Assembly: GCF_043643765.1 (NCBI RefSeq)
Contig: NZ_JBHZSP010000005.1
Span: forward strand, 176,459-240,458
Length of the DNA stretch: 64,000 nucleotides
Source of the DNA: Marinomonas posidonica_A
Lineage (GTDB): Bacteria; Pseudomonadota; Gammaproteobacteria; Pseudomonadales; Marinomonadaceae
Reading direction: 5' to 3'
The position numbers and the translations under genes were made by a program. Shown here piece after piece: positions 44,995-54,517 of the stretch. The notes beneath the pieces were generated by a model, which made no database searches, had not been told where the DNA came from, and saw only the letters and a program-made list of their open reading frames with translations. Position 1 is the stretch's first letter, and each line of letters opens with the position of its first letter.

Positions 44995-45017
44995 TCGACT
45001 TCTCCTCACAAGCTTTA

Positions 45018-45065
45018 CAAAAAATATTGCCGCCTATTTTAGTGGCATAGGCTGTTTGGCGGCAA
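45018..45065 (-). terminator. Intrinsic terminator after mutS
   Basis: On the minus strand TTGCCGCC pairs with GGCGGCAA (45058-45065 and 45027-45034), followed by a T-rich tract at 45025-45018. The loop is long (23 bases) and can fold further through GCCTA/TAGGC. Confidence 0.7.
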
Positions 45066-45123
45066 GTCAGAATCCCAAATAGACTAAATTTATCTGGTAT
45101 TAGCTTATACCGCGTTTCGATGC

Positions 45124-47757
45124 TCATAGCGTTGATTTTAGTTTATATAGCTGATTCATGGCTTCGATTGGCGTCATGTTGTCTAAATCCAATGACGCAA
45201 TGCTGTCTTTTAGACCATCCTGCTCGGCCTGTACAAATAAATCAGCTTGTAGTGGGGAGTGATTGGACATCATCGTTTGCGGTGCTGAGCTCGTTTGGTT
45301 ATTTGCTACAGAGTTTTGCGTCGTATCGTCTAATTCAATTCCTGTAACCGTTTCTAATTCTTTAAGTTTATATTTGGCTTGTTGAATAACATTTTTCGGT
45401 ACACCTGCTAGCTGAGCTACTTGCAGTCCATATGATTGACTTGCTGGACCGCTATGAACTTTATGAAGGAAGACAATTTCATCTTCATATTCTGTGGCCG
45501 TGAGGTGAACGTTTTCAGCATTCTCTAACTGCTCTGCAAGGCCGGTTAATTCAAAGTAGTGGGTAGCAAATAATACGTAGCACTTTAATTTTTGTGCTAA
45601 ATATTCAACTGCCGCCCAAGCTAATGACAAGCCATCAAAAGTACTGGTGCCGCGTCCAACTTCATCCATTAGAACTAAGCTATTTTGTGTGGCATTGTTC
45701 AAAATGTTGGCGGTTTCCGTCATTTCTACCATAAAGGTAGAGCGACCACCGGCTAAGTCATCAGACGATCCCATACGTGTAAAAATACGATCGACGATCG
45801 CAATCGAAGCGGCTTCAGCAGGCACGAAGCAACCGGTATGTGCCAATAAAGTGATTAAGGCAATTTGGCGCATATAGGTGGATTTACCACCCATGTTAGG
45901 GCCGGTGATCATTAATAAAGATCGTTGATCGTTTAAGGTCAAATCGTTCGGTACAAAGGGTTCTGAAATGACCGATTCGACCACAGGGTGACGTCCTGCG
46001 GTGATATCTATGCCGCGTCCTGTGTGGAGCTCCGGTTGTGTTAAGTTGAGTTGATCAGCACGTTCTGCAAAGTTATTTAGAACGTCGAGTTGTGCGAGTG
46101 CTTGGCTGGTGGTTTGTAGCTCACCTAAATGCTGGTTCAACAGGTCTAATAAGGTTTCGTAAAGCTCTTTTTCACGAGCAAGTGCTTTGGACTTGGCACT
46201 AAGAGCCTTATCTTCGAAAGCTTTTAGCTCTGGTGTGATGAAACGCTCGGCATTTTTAAGGGTCTGGCGACGAATGTATTCCACTGGTGCTTGTTCTGAA
46301 TGCAAACGGCTAATTTCAATGTAATAGCCGTGTACTCGGTTAAAGCCAACTTTGAGTGAGCTGATACCAGTGCGCTCCTTCTCGCTTCGTTCCATTTCCG
46401 CTAAGAAGTCCGTTGCGTTGGTCGATAGAGATAGTAGCTCGTCTAATTCTGGGTCGTAGCCAGTCGCAAAAATACCACCGTCTCTTACTACGGATGGTGG
46501 GTTTTCAACCAAGGCTTTAGTCAGTGTCTCGGTGAGCTCGGGTTGTGCCTTAATGCGCTGATTTAATTGACTCAATCGAGCTGAGTTAACCTTTTCTAAA
46601 TCTTGGTTGATCAGTGGAATCATCTCTAATGCGAATCTTAAGCGTAACAGATCTCTCGGGCGTGCAGAGCGAAGGGCAACGCGAGACAGAATGCGTTCTA
46701 AATCTCCGACCTTTTTTAAAGCGCTGTTTAAAGGTTGGTAGTAAAATTGGCTTTTTAATTCTGCAACAGCGCTTTGGCGAGATTGAATTTCATTCAAATC
46801 CCTTACCGGCGTATGAAGCCAGCGTTTTAATAGTCGGCTGCCCATTGGGGTTGCGCATTGGTCTAGCACTTGGCTAAGTGTGTTGCTGGTGCCACCTGTT
46901 AAATTGATATCGATTTCTAGGTTACGTCGTGTGGCGGCATCAATCAAAACAGAATCGTCTTTATGTTCAACCATGATGGCTTGTATATGCGGCAAAGCTG
47001 AACGCTGTGTGTCTTTTGCGTATTGTAAAAGAGCACCAGCCGATGCAATGGCTGCGGTTAAGGCTTCGCAACCAAAGCCGGAAAGGTCTTTGGTATTGAA
47101 TTGCTGAATAAGCTGACGGTAACTGGATTCGTAATCAAAGTGCCATGGGCCAAGTTCCGCAATGCCTTTCTCTAGTTGCAGTGTTTTTCGAGCTGGAAAG
47201 TCTTCTGAGATGAGAATTTCTCTTGGGGACAGTCGCTGTAACTCATTTGCTAAAGCTTCATGTCCATCTACTTCAAACAGGCAAAAGCGACCACTGGCCA
47301 TGTCGAGATAAGAAAAGCCAAAAATGTCTAAACCTTTACGAGATTGATGAGCAATCGACAGCAGAAGGTTTTCACGCTTTTCCTCTAGGAAGGCTTCATC
47401 ACTGATGGTGCCAGGGGTGACAATGCGAGCAATTTGTCTCTCTACCGGCCCTTTGCTCGTGGCTGGGTCCCCCGTTTGTTCGGCGACCACGACTGACTCG
47501 CCCATGCGAACTAAGCGAGCAATGTAGTTTTCGGCGGCATGGAAGGGGATGCCCGCCATTGGGATGGGCTGCCCGCCAGAGTGGCCTCTAGCCGTTAAGG
47601 TAATATCGAGTAATTGAGCGGCGCGTTTGGCGTCATCGTAAAAGAGCTCGTAGAAATCCCCCATGCGATAAAATAACAGCTGATTTGGATGTTGTGACTT
47701 GAGGCCAAAGTATTGGCGCATCATGGGGGTATGATTATCGGCTGATGTTTTGCTCAT
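45124..47757 (-). CDS. mutS: DNA mismatch repair protein MutS
   Basis: 877 residues, full length. The mismatch-recognition Phe-x-Glu lies in YRMGDFYELF near residues 30-39, the Walker A is GPNMGGKSTYMRQ, followed by DDLAGGRSTFMVEM and the Walker B LVLMDEVGRGTSTFDG. The C-terminal 60 residues form the tetramer/dimer helix region. MutS recognises mismatches and recruits MutL. Divergent from pncC; the fdxA-mutS-pncC-recA order is conserved in pseudomonads. Confidence 0.97.
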   Translation of the reverse strand: MSKTSADNHTPMMRQYFGLKSQHPNQLLFYRMGDFYELFYDDAKRAAQLLDITLTARGHSGGQPIPMAGIPFHAAENYIARLVRMGESVVVAEQTGDPATSKGPVERQIARIVTPGTISDEAFLEEKRENLLLSIAHQSRKGLDIFGFSYLDMASGRFCLFEVDGHEALANELQRLSPREILISEDFPARKTLQLEKGIAELGPWHFDYESSYRQLIQQFNTKDLSGFGCEALTAAIASAGALLQYAKDTQRSALPHIQAIMVEHKDDSVLIDAATRRNLEIDINLTGGTSNTLSQVLDQCATPMGSRLLKRWLHTPVRDLNEIQSRQSAVAELKSQFYYQPLNSALKKVGDLERILSRVALRSARPRDLLRLRFALEMIPLINQDLEKVNSARLSQLNQRIKAQPELTETLTKALVENPPSVVRDGGIFATGYDPELDELLSLSTNATDFLAEMERSEKERTGISSLKVGFNRVHGYYIEISRLHSEQAPVEYIRRQTLKNAERFITPELKAFEDKALSAKSKALAREKELYETLLDLLNQHLGELQTTSQALAQLDVLNNFAERADQLNLTQPELHTGRGIDITAGRHPVVESVISEPFVPNDLTLNDQRSLLMITGPNMGGKSTYMRQIALITLLAHTGCFVPAEAASIAIVDRIFTRMGSSDDLAGGRSTFMVEMTETANILNNATQNSLVLMDEVGRGTSTFDGLSLAWAAVEYLAQKLKCYVLFATHYFELTGLAEQLENAENVHLTATEYEDEIVFLHKVHSGPASQSYGLQVAQLAGVPKNVIQQAKYKLKELETVTGIELDDTTQNSVANNQTSSAPQTMMSNHSPLQADLFVQAEQDGLKDSIASLDLDNMTPIEAMNQLYKLKSTL

Positions 47758-47835
47758 TTAAACTGCTCAATTGTGATCCAAAAAATTGAGGGTTATTCTA
47801 CGGGATATTCGTCTAGGTTTTAAGAGATAAGCACA

Positions 47836-48333
47836 ATGAATCATGAGCAAGAAATGCTGAAAAGAGCGCAGCAGGTAGCAGAATTGTTAATACAAGATGG
47901 ACGTATGCTGGTGACGGCTGAGTCTTGTACTGGTGGGTTGATTGGTGCGACTTGCACTGAATTGTCTGGTAGCTCTGCTTGGTTCTTTGGTGGGCTTATT
48001 AGTTATGCTAATGAGGCAAAAGTAAAAGGATTGTCTGTTGTCGAAGCTACGTTAGCAGAACACGGAGCAGTATCCGAAGCAACGGTAAAGGAAATGTGTC
48101 GTGGCGCATTGCTGTTGGGCGGTGATGTGGCGGTTGCTGTCAGTGGGGTTGCTGGTCCCAGTGGTGGTTCGACAGAAAAACCAGTGGGTTGCGTTTATAT
48201 TGGTTGGCAGTTGTTGGGAAATGAAGCCAAGGTTGTGCGTTTTCAATTTTCAGGGAGTCGAAAAGAGATACGGCAAAAGGCCGTGTTGGAGGCGTTACAA
48301 GGGGTGATAGATTGTATTTTAATGGAAAGATAA
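47836..48333 (+). CDS. pncC: Nicotinamide-nucleotide amidase (CinA C-terminal domain type)
   Basis: 165 residues, single CinA C-terminal domain. TAESCTGGLIGATCTELSGSSAWFFGGLISYAN contains the catalytic Ser/Tyr/Lys region, followed by AVAVSGVAGPSGGS. It deamidates NMN to nicotinate mononucleotide in pyridine-nucleotide salvage. In gammaproteobacteria the gene is usually immediately upstream of recA, as here. GAGATAAGCAC precedes the ATG. Confidence 0.93.
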   Translation: MNHEQEMLKRAQQVAELLIQDGRMLVTAESCTGGLIGATCTELSGSSAWFFGGLISYANEAKVKGLSVVEATLAEHGAVSEATVKEMCRGALLLGGDVAVAVSGVAGPSGGSTEKPVGCVYIGWQLLGNEAKVVRFQFSGSRKEIRQKAVLEALQGVIDCILMER

Positions 48334-48336
48334 TAT

Positions 48337-48356
48337 TACTGTTTTTTTATACAGTA
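48337..48356 (+). promoter_or_regulatory. LexA (SOS) box upstream of recA
   Basis: TACTGTTTTTTTATACAGTA contains CTGT-N8-ACAG, a full match to the gammaproteobacterial LexA half-site pattern. It lies 78 bases before the recA ATG and just after the pncC stop, so recA is predicted to be SOS-induced independently of pncC. Confidence 0.9.
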
Positions 48357-48433
48357 TTTTCTTGAGGTTCGGAAAAAAAAACGATAAAGTTACCAGCATT
48401 AAAATTGAACATTCAGTCATTAAGGATTCCATT

Positions 48434-49489
48434 ATGTCATCTATTGCAGATAACAAGAAAAAGGCGCTAGACGCTGCGCTGTCTCAAATTGAGCGTCAAT
48501 TTGGTAAAGGTGCCATCATGAAAATGGGTGAAGGCACTAAGATGGACATCGAGACAGTGTCAACTGGATCCTTGGGTTTGGATATTGCCTTGGGGGCTGG
48601 TGGTCTTCCTTTTGGTCGAATTTGTGAAATTTATGGTCCAGAGTCCTCTGGTAAAACCACATTAACACTAAGTGTGATTGCCGAAGCGCAAAAACAAGGT
48701 AAGACGTGTGCCTTTATTGATGCTGAGCACGCCTTGGATCCTTCTTATGCTGAAAAACTGGGTGTTAATCTGGAAGACTTGTTGATTTCCCAGCCTGATA
48801 CTGGTGAGCAAGCACTTGAAATCGTTGACATGTTAGTGCGTTCAAACAGTGTTGACGTGGTGATTGTCGATTCGGTCGCGGCTTTGGTGCCGAAATCTGA
48901 AATCGAAGGTGAAATGGGTAGCTCATCCGTTGGTGTTCAAGCACGTCTATTGTCTCAAGCCATGCGTAAATTGACGGGTTCTATTAAGAACGCTAACTGC
49001 TTGGTGGTCTTCATTAACCAAATTCGCATGAAGATCGGTGTGATGTTTGGTTCGCCTGAAACGACGACGGGTGGTAATGCGCTGAAATTCTACTCTTCTG
49101 TTCGTTTGGATATTCGTCGTATTGGTTCTGTTAAACAGGGTGATGAAGTCATTGGTAATGAAACCCGTGTGAAGGTAGTGAAAAATAAAATAGCTCCGCC
49201 ATTTAAACAAACAGAATTCCAGATTATGTACGGTGCCGGTATTTATCGTATGGGTGAAGTTATTGATCTTGGTGTTAAACAAGGTTTGGTGGATAAATCT
49301 GGTGCTTGGTATGCTTACGGTGGGAATAAAATCGGTCAAGGTAAAGCGAATGCGGCGCAATATTTATCTGACAATCCTGAGGTTGCGGCAGAAATTGAAG
49401 CTAAGATTCGTGAAGAGTTGCTGCCAAAACGTACTAAAGCAGAAGATGCGACCAGTGAAAAAGAGGAAGCAGAACAGCTCGATTTCTAG
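48434..49489 (+). CDS. recA: Recombinase RecA
   Basis: 351 residues. MSSIADNKKKALDAALSQIERQFGKGAIMKMG is the RecA N-terminus. Walker A GPESSGKTT at 68-76, the MAW/L1 region near IEGEMGSSSVGVQARLLSQAMRK, and QIRMKIGVMFGSPETTTGGNALKF are all conserved. The acidic tail EEAEQLDF ends it. The ATG at 48434 has TAAGGATT upstream; the open frame starts earlier (48362), but those residues are foreign to RecA. Confidence 0.98.
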   Translation: MSSIADNKKKALDAALSQIERQFGKGAIMKMGEGTKMDIETVSTGSLGLDIALGAGGLPFGRICEIYGPESSGKTTLTLSVIAEAQKQGKTCAFIDAEHALDPSYAEKLGVNLEDLLISQPDTGEQALEIVDMLVRSNSVDVVIVDSVAALVPKSEIEGEMGSSSVGVQARLLSQAMRKLTGSIKNANCLVVFINQIRMKIGVMFGSPETTTGGNALKFYSSVRLDIRRIGSVKQGDEVIGNETRVKVVKNKIAPPFKQTEFQIMYGAGIYRMGEVIDLGVKQGLVDKSGAWYAYGGNKIGQGKANAAQYLSDNPEVAAEIEAKIREELLPKRTKAEDATSEKEEAEQLDF

Positions 49490-49512
49490 TGTGAAGTTTG
49501 AGTATTGTTAAG

Positions 49513-49540
49513 AAAAGCAGGCCCAAGTGCCTGCTTTTTT
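49513..49540 (+). terminator. Intrinsic terminator after recA
   Basis: AAAAGCAGGC / GCCTGCTTTT with a six-base loop, then T residues. Confidence 0.92.
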
Positions 49541-49649
49541 GTTTTTTACGGTAGATGAGTTAAGAAATGTAGGTTTTATGGTGTCATGAGTCATAAACTT
49601 CTATGATAAGTAATAGGGGTTATTCACTGATAAATAGGAAGATTGTGCT

Positions 49650-51218
49650 ATGTTGGTTTGGCAGTGGGGATTAATTGCAACCAGTGTGATGTTCGCGGTG
49701 GCTTTTGTGGTGCTTGTGGTTCGCTATTTATCACTAAAAAAGCAACTAAATACTGACAATGTCAATGAAGGGGAGGGGGATAATGAAAGTGATATCATGT
49801 TGCCCTCAGATCCTGCTCAAGCTTCAGAAAAAGAACAGTGGTTGGCGTTACTGAATCAGCAAAAATTAATCTGTGGCCAGTTGTTAACTAAGTTGGCGAA
49901 AGAGGATTTTCAAGGACGAGCTTCTTTATCCTGTTGGTCGATTTTTTTAGATGTAGAAATTAAAATTATCGAAGAAGGGTTGGATGATATAGAGGTCACC
50001 ACCTTACTTAGTGCTTTCAAGAATATCCTCGATAAGATAGACAAGGCTCAAGAGATTGATGCTTTATTGAAATCCCTCAAAGTGAATCAAACCGTCCTAC
50101 GTGAGCTGAATAAAGTTATTCAACGAACTGGTGATAAAATTTTTAATCATGTCAATATTACCGCTGATTTAAACGCTCAACTGGATAAGTTACAGGCACA
50201 ACTCGCAAAAGAAGCGGAGTTAGATGAATCTTTAGGTTTATTACGATCTGAGATTGCCAGTATGTTTGAGTTGGCCGAGCGTCTAAAACATCACCTAGAA
50301 GATGTGAAAAAAAGTGGTGTTGCGCCTGAATACATAGAGGCTCTGGAGGACTTTTTAGGTGGTGTTGATGAATCGCAGTTTCTGAATGCAGTCGGTTCTG
50401 AAATGGATGACAAGGTGGCGGATCTTAAGCTGCTTGCTGTTAACCAGAAAGCCATTATTGAAGAATTGAAAGCACAAATGCGTCAGCTTAAAGGCAATGG
50501 AGATCACCATATTGGTGAGTATGATATTGCTATGGCTAGACTTGAGAAGTCTCTGCTGGAAAGTAGTCGAGTGATTAAGCGTTTAGAGTCAAAGCTTGAA
50601 AATCTACATAATATCAAACATAACTTAAATATTGATCTTGTTAAGCGAGATGAAGCGCTGGCGCAGAAGACAGCTCAGTTAGCAGGGAGTGAATCGAGTG
50701 GAACTGATATTTACAGTGTCATCGATGAAGAGCTAAGCACCATGAGAAATATGGAAGACTTGCTTTCACAAGGGGACTTAACGGAAGTATCCGATGCGTT
50801 CGCAACGGAGCAAGCTTTAAAAATTAAAGAGCTACGGCAAATGGTAAATGATTCAGAGCTTTATGTTGAGGTTTTGGAGCGGGATTTAGAGAAGGCACGA
50901 GTGCTTCGCGAAAACCTTGAGTATAAATTGAGTCACCCTGAGTCACTGGTAAATCCAGAATTTCAGGATAGCGATATTCTATTAGAAAAAGAGCTAGAAG
51001 AGCTTGAGAACCTTCGAGAAATAAATGACGAGCTTGAAGTCGAGCGAAAACGCTTAATTACCGAGCTGTATGATGGACAGGCACAAACGGAAGAGTTCTC
51101 TAAATTACGTCATAAGGTAGATGAGCTGGACAAAAAAATTGATTCAGTTCAACAAAGTTATGTCGAGATGGAGGAAAAATACCTCAATGCGATTATGGCC
51201 GGTGAAGATGGTTTCTAG
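49650..51218 (+). CDS. Membrane-anchored coiled-coil protein of unknown function
   Basis: 522 residues, not recognised. One N-terminal membrane helix (about 6-25) and a basic RYLSLKK suggest the bulk is cytoplasmic. A linker rich in Asn/Asp/Glu (35-60) leads to long predicted coiled-coil stretches, roughly 165-235, 265-345 and 395-515, rich in Leu, Glu, Lys and Gln, broken near 350-390. It has no enzyme motif. It lies between recA and an inverted recX, and its stop codon is part of an octamer repeat. A structural or scaffold role is possible but not shown. Confidence 0.72.
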   Translation: MLVWQWGLIATSVMFAVAFVVLVVRYLSLKKQLNTDNVNEGEGDNESDIMLPSDPAQASEKEQWLALLNQQKLICGQLLTKLAKEDFQGRASLSCWSIFLDVEIKIIEEGLDDIEVTTLLSAFKNILDKIDKAQEIDALLKSLKVNQTVLRELNKVIQRTGDKIFNHVNITADLNAQLDKLQAQLAKEAELDESLGLLRSEIASMFELAERLKHHLEDVKKSGVAPEYIEALEDFLGGVDESQFLNAVGSEMDDKVADLKLLAVNQKAIIEELKAQMRQLKGNGDHHIGEYDIAMARLEKSLLESSRVIKRLESKLENLHNIKHNLNIDLVKRDEALAQKTAQLAGSESSGTDIYSVIDEELSTMRNMEDLLSQGDLTEVSDAFATEQALKIKELRQMVNDSELYVEVLERDLEKARVLRENLEYKLSHPESLVNPEFQDSDILLEKELEELENLREINDELEVERKRLITELYDGQAQTEEFSKLRHKVDELDKKIDSVQQSYVEMEEKYLNAIMAGEDGF

Positions 51219-51250
51219 GTTTCTAGGTTTCTAGGTTTCTGGTTCTCTAG
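51211..51250 (+). repeat. Octamer tandem repeat at the end of the coiled-coil gene
   Basis: GTTTCTAG occurs three times in a row from 51211 and then as GTTTCTGG and TTCTCTAG. The stop codon TAG at 51216-51218 is within the first copy. Eight is not a multiple of three, but the gene ends inside the first copy, so copy number changes do not alter the protein unless that copy is affected. Confidence 0.85.
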
Positions 51251-51304
51251 TGCTATTTTTGAAAGCTCCTTTAGCGTCTTTGATTGCTAGTTTTCTAGAT
51301 CGGA

Positions 51305-51745
51305 TTATGACATTGCATATTGTATTTGGTCATAATCGAAGCCTCTGTATTGTAAGTGGCGCATTTGCCTTGATTTTTCTTTAAAGTCTTGAGGTGGTTG
51401 TTCGCCAAATTTTCGAATTTTTGCGTCTTTGGCTAATTCGTACCAATCGCATTCTGCTTCTTCTAGGGCATTTTTAGCGATCTCATTAGAAAGCCCTTTT
51501 TGTATTAACTCTTGTCTGATTCGAGTGGGGCCAAGCGATCGGTTGGCTTTGCTTCTCACATAAATTTCCGCAAATCGTTCGTCATTTAAATAGTTCAATT
51601 CTTTTAATTGCTTAATGACGTTATCAATATCTTCTTCTGAATGTCCTTTTTGTTTTAGTTTAGCGGCGACCTCGGCACAAGCGTGCTCTCTCTGATTTAA
51701 TAAGAGTAAGGCATGGTCATAAGTCGTTAATTGTGGCGTGTTCAT
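51305..51745 (-). CDS. recX: Regulatory protein RecX
   Basis: 146 residues, three-helix repeats typical of RecX: ALLLLNQREHACAEVAAKLKQKGHSEEDIDNVIKQLKELNYLNDERFAE, then a second repeat with SLGPTRIRQELIQKGLS. RecX blocks RecA filament extension. In most gammaproteobacteria recX directly follows recA on the same strand; here it is 1.8 kb away and inverted. No LexA box (CTGT-N8-ACAG) is visible in 51746-51936. Confidence 0.9.
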   Translation of the reverse strand: MNTPQLTTYDHALLLLNQREHACAEVAAKLKQKGHSEEDIDNVIKQLKELNYLNDERFAEIYVRSKANRSLGPTRIRQELIQKGLSNEIAKNALEEAECDWYELAKDAKIRKFGEQPPQDFKEKSRQMRHLQYRGFDYDQIQYAMS

Positions 51746-51936
51746 AGTCTTGTCTTCTGTGTTTTTGGCATTGTGCCATTGTCATCAACTAAATTCACTT
51801 AATATAATAGTTTATATGTCTTTTAATTATTGTTTTTTTGGTTCTTTTGTCTTTAATTTGCTATTAAAATGGATTATAAAACTGCTTTTTGTGTGTGATT
51901 ATAGTCTAAACGACTTATTGATTTATTGGAGGCGGT

Positions 51937-53190
51937 ATGCAGGTCTGCGTATTAGGTGCGGGTGTTGTTGGCTTAACATCTGCGTATTTTTTGGCGAAAA
52001 AAGGGTTTGAGGTGACGGTAATTGATCGTCAGCCTAGTGTGGCATTGGAAACCAGTTTTGCGAATGCGGGGCAAATTTCGCCAGGGTATTCTGCGCCTTG
52101 GGCGGCGCCAGGAGTGCCGCTTAAAGCCATTAAATGGTTAATGCAAAAACACGCGCCGCTGAAAATTAGTCCTGATCCAGAAATGAAAAAGCTACTGTGG
52201 ATGGGGAAGATGCTGTCGCAGTGTACTGAGGGAGCATACAACACTAATAAATCCCGTATGATGGCTCTTGCTGAGTACAGTCGCGATCAATTTATTGCTT
52301 TGCGTAAGGAACTTGGTATTCGTTACGATAATGGTCAAGGCGGGACTTTACAGTTGTTTCGTAAGGAAGAGCAAGTTGAGGCTGCCGCTAAAGACATCAA
52401 GGTGCTGCTGGCTTTAAATGTACCACATCAAATGCTGACGCCAGAGCAGATTATTGAGGTTGAGCCGGGCTTAGCTCCTGTTATCAATAAGTTTAAGGGT
52501 GGTCTTCGGTTGACTGGAGATGAAACGGGCGATTGTTATTTATTTTGCCAATCCTTAAAAGAGCATTGCGATGCGTTAGGTGTCTCATTTCAATTTAATA
52601 CTGATATTCAATCTTTGTCTGTTGAATCTGGTAAAATTCGCGGCGTTGTTACGCAAAATGGTTTGCAGGATTTTGATCATGTGTTGGTCTGTCTAGGCAG
52701 TTATTCAAAAGAATTATTAAAAGCTTGTGATATTGATATTCCGGTTTATCCAGTAAAAGGATACTCCCTGACAGTTCCCGTTACAGACACGCAATACGCT
52801 CCTGTTTCTACTGTGATGGATGAAACATACAAGGTGGCGGTGACTCGCCTTGGTGAACGTATTCGTGCAGCGGGTACGGCTGAGTTGACAGGGTACAATC
52901 TTGAATTGCCAAAATCCCGTACCGAAACCATCAGTCATGTGGTGGAAGACTTGTTTGGTCAAGGTTGTCAGTTGGCGGAGGCTGAGTATTGGACGGGATT
53001 GCGTCCTATGACCCCGGATGGCACGCCTGTTGTAGGAGCGACAAATGTGGCCGGCTTGTATCTTAATACTGGGCACGGAACACTAGGCTGGACAATGAGT
53101 TGTGGTTCTGCAGCGGTGATTGCGGATATCATGGTGGGCAATCAAACGGAAGTCGATTCATCTGACTTGTCGGTTAAGCGTTATCAGTAG
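51937..53190 (+). CDS. dadA: D-amino acid dehydrogenase, small subunit
   Basis: 417 residues. N-terminal FAD-binding VLGAGVVGLTSAYFLAKKG and GQISPGYSAPWAAPGVPLKAIKWL are the DadA signatures, with GLRPMTPDGTPVVG and NTGHGTLGWTMSCGS near the C-terminus. It oxidises D-alanine to pyruvate, feeding electrons to the respiratory chain at the inner membrane. Only 12 bases from the alanine racemase gene, giving the classic L-alanine catabolic pair. Confidence 0.95.
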   Translation: MQVCVLGAGVVGLTSAYFLAKKGFEVTVIDRQPSVALETSFANAGQISPGYSAPWAAPGVPLKAIKWLMQKHAPLKISPDPEMKKLLWMGKMLSQCTEGAYNTNKSRMMALAEYSRDQFIALRKELGIRYDNGQGGTLQLFRKEEQVEAAAKDIKVLLALNVPHQMLTPEQIIEVEPGLAPVINKFKGGLRLTGDETGDCYLFCQSLKEHCDALGVSFQFNTDIQSLSVESGKIRGVVTQNGLQDFDHVLVCLGSYSKELLKACDIDIPVYPVKGYSLTVPVTDTQYAPVSTVMDETYKVAVTRLGERIRAAGTAELTGYNLELPKSRTETISHVVEDLFGQGCQLAEAEYWTGLRPMTPDGTPVVGATNVAGLYLNTGHGTLGWTMSCGSAAVIADIMVGNQTEVDSSDLSVKRYQ

Positions 53191-53202
53191 TAAGGAATAT
53201 CT

Positions 53203-54303
53203 ATGGCTAGGCCGTTAGTTGCCAGCATCGATTTGGATGCAATTTTATACAATTATCAATTTGCTAAAAAACTTCAGCCAAGCTGTAAAGCGTTTGCTGT
53301 TGTAAAAAGTAATGCCTATGGGCATGGTGCAGTGCCTGTGGCTCAGCACTTGGATAAAGACGTGGATGCGTTTGCCGTTGCGGCGATTGAAGAGGCGATT
53401 GAGCTTAGAGACGCGGGCATAGAATCGCCAATTATGTTGCTTGAAGGGGTGTTTGAACCCTTGGAATGGCAGTTGTGCGAGCAGCATGGATTTTGGTCTG
53501 CTCTGGAGAATGAGCAGCAATTGACGGGTTTGTTAGAAAGTCAGTCAAAGATTGGTAAGGTGTTTGTCAAACTGGATTCGGGTATGCATCGTTTGGGGGT
53601 TGATAAAGCGGAAGCTAACGATTTGGTGGTTCAATTGCGTCAAAGTGGTTTGGTAGATGATGTCTTGTTGATGACGCATTTCTCTTGCGCCGACGATTTG
53701 TCTGATTTGACGACTATGGAGCAATTAGCCTACTTCGAAAGTGCACGCCGTGATATTGGTGACATTGAGGCCAGTGTGGCCAATTCAGCTGCCATCATGA
53801 AATGGTCTGTGCCTGACGGTGGCTGGATTCGCCCTGGCATCATGTTGTATGGTATCTCGCCTTTTGCGGGTGTTGCTGGTGTGCAGTTGGGGTTGAAACC
53901 AGCTATGACTTTATCGTCAAAGATCATTTCGGTTCGTCATTTACAAAAAGGGGATCAGGTGGGTTATGGTCGCACTTATCAGGCGGAGCAAGCGCATCAG
54001 CTAGCGACCGTTGCTGTAGGTTACGGTGATGGCTATCCTCGCGTGACAGAAAACGGTGCGCCAGTTCGTATTGCGGGCGAGGCGGGTTACTTAGCGGGTC
54101 GTGTTTCTATGGATATGATTACGGTTCGCTTGCCTGATGATTCTGATATGGTGATGGAGCTGGGTCAGGAAGTGGTTTTGTGGGGAGGAGAGGTTCCTGT
54201 AGAAGAAGTGGCTGATTATGCTGGCACCATAGGATACGAAGTGGTGACTCGTATGACTTCTCGACCTCATTATCGTTATTTTTCCACTACGAAAACGACC
54301 TAA
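53203..54303 (+). CDS. Alanine racemase (catabolic, DadX type)
   Basis: 366 residues. PLP Lys35 is in AVVKSNAYGHG; GWIRPGIMLYGISPF and AGRVSMDMITV complete the barrel and C-terminal beta domain. Interconverts L- and D-alanine. Its operon with dadA points to the catabolic isozyme DadX, though it may also supply cell-wall D-alanine if no second racemase exists. I leave the symbol open between alr and dadX. Confidence 0.93.
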   Translation: MARPLVASIDLDAILYNYQFAKKLQPSCKAFAVVKSNAYGHGAVPVAQHLDKDVDAFAVAAIEEAIELRDAGIESPIMLLEGVFEPLEWQLCEQHGFWSALENEQQLTGLLESQSKIGKVFVKLDSGMHRLGVDKAEANDLVVQLRQSGLVDDVLLMTHFSCADDLSDLTTMEQLAYFESARRDIGDIEASVANSAAIMKWSVPDGGWIRPGIMLYGISPFAGVAGVQLGLKPAMTLSSKIISVRHLQKGDQVGYGRTYQAEQAHQLATVAVGYGDGYPRVTENGAPVRIAGEAGYLAGRVSMDMITVRLPDDSDMVMELGQEVVLWGGEVPVEEVADYAGTIGYEVVTRMTSRPHYRYFSTTKTT

Positions 54304-54313
54304 TCTTCCTGTG

Positions 54314-54346
54314 AAACACCTCTTTTCATTCAGAAAAGAGGTGTTT
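54314..54346 (+). terminator. Possible terminator after the alanine racemase gene
   Basis: AAACACCTCTTTTC / GAAAAGAGGTGTTT, 14 bp with an ATTCA loop, but followed by GTGTAGG rather than a T run. It may work weakly or in both directions. Confidence 0.5.
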
Positions 54347-54517
54347 GTGTAGGATTTGCACAAAATAAGCTTAAATTTCCTGCGGTTTCTTTTGAAAAAA
54401 CCTATCCTTTGCGTGTACTATTTTGTGCTTTTCGTTGCATAGTGGCCGCATTTTGTTTATTGCGGTCAGCGCAGCCCTAATTCGCCCAGAAATATAGAGA
54501 TAGAGACTCACCCCATT

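Noticed and set aside
48362..48433. Extended start for recA
   Set aside because: The extra 24 residues are not RecA-like and the region holds the promoter downstream of the LexA box.
54444..54467. Hairpin GGCCGCA/TGCGGTC in the alaS leader as an attenuator or T-box
   Set aside because: No T tract follows, no competing hairpin or leader peptide is visible, and T-boxes are not expected in this group.
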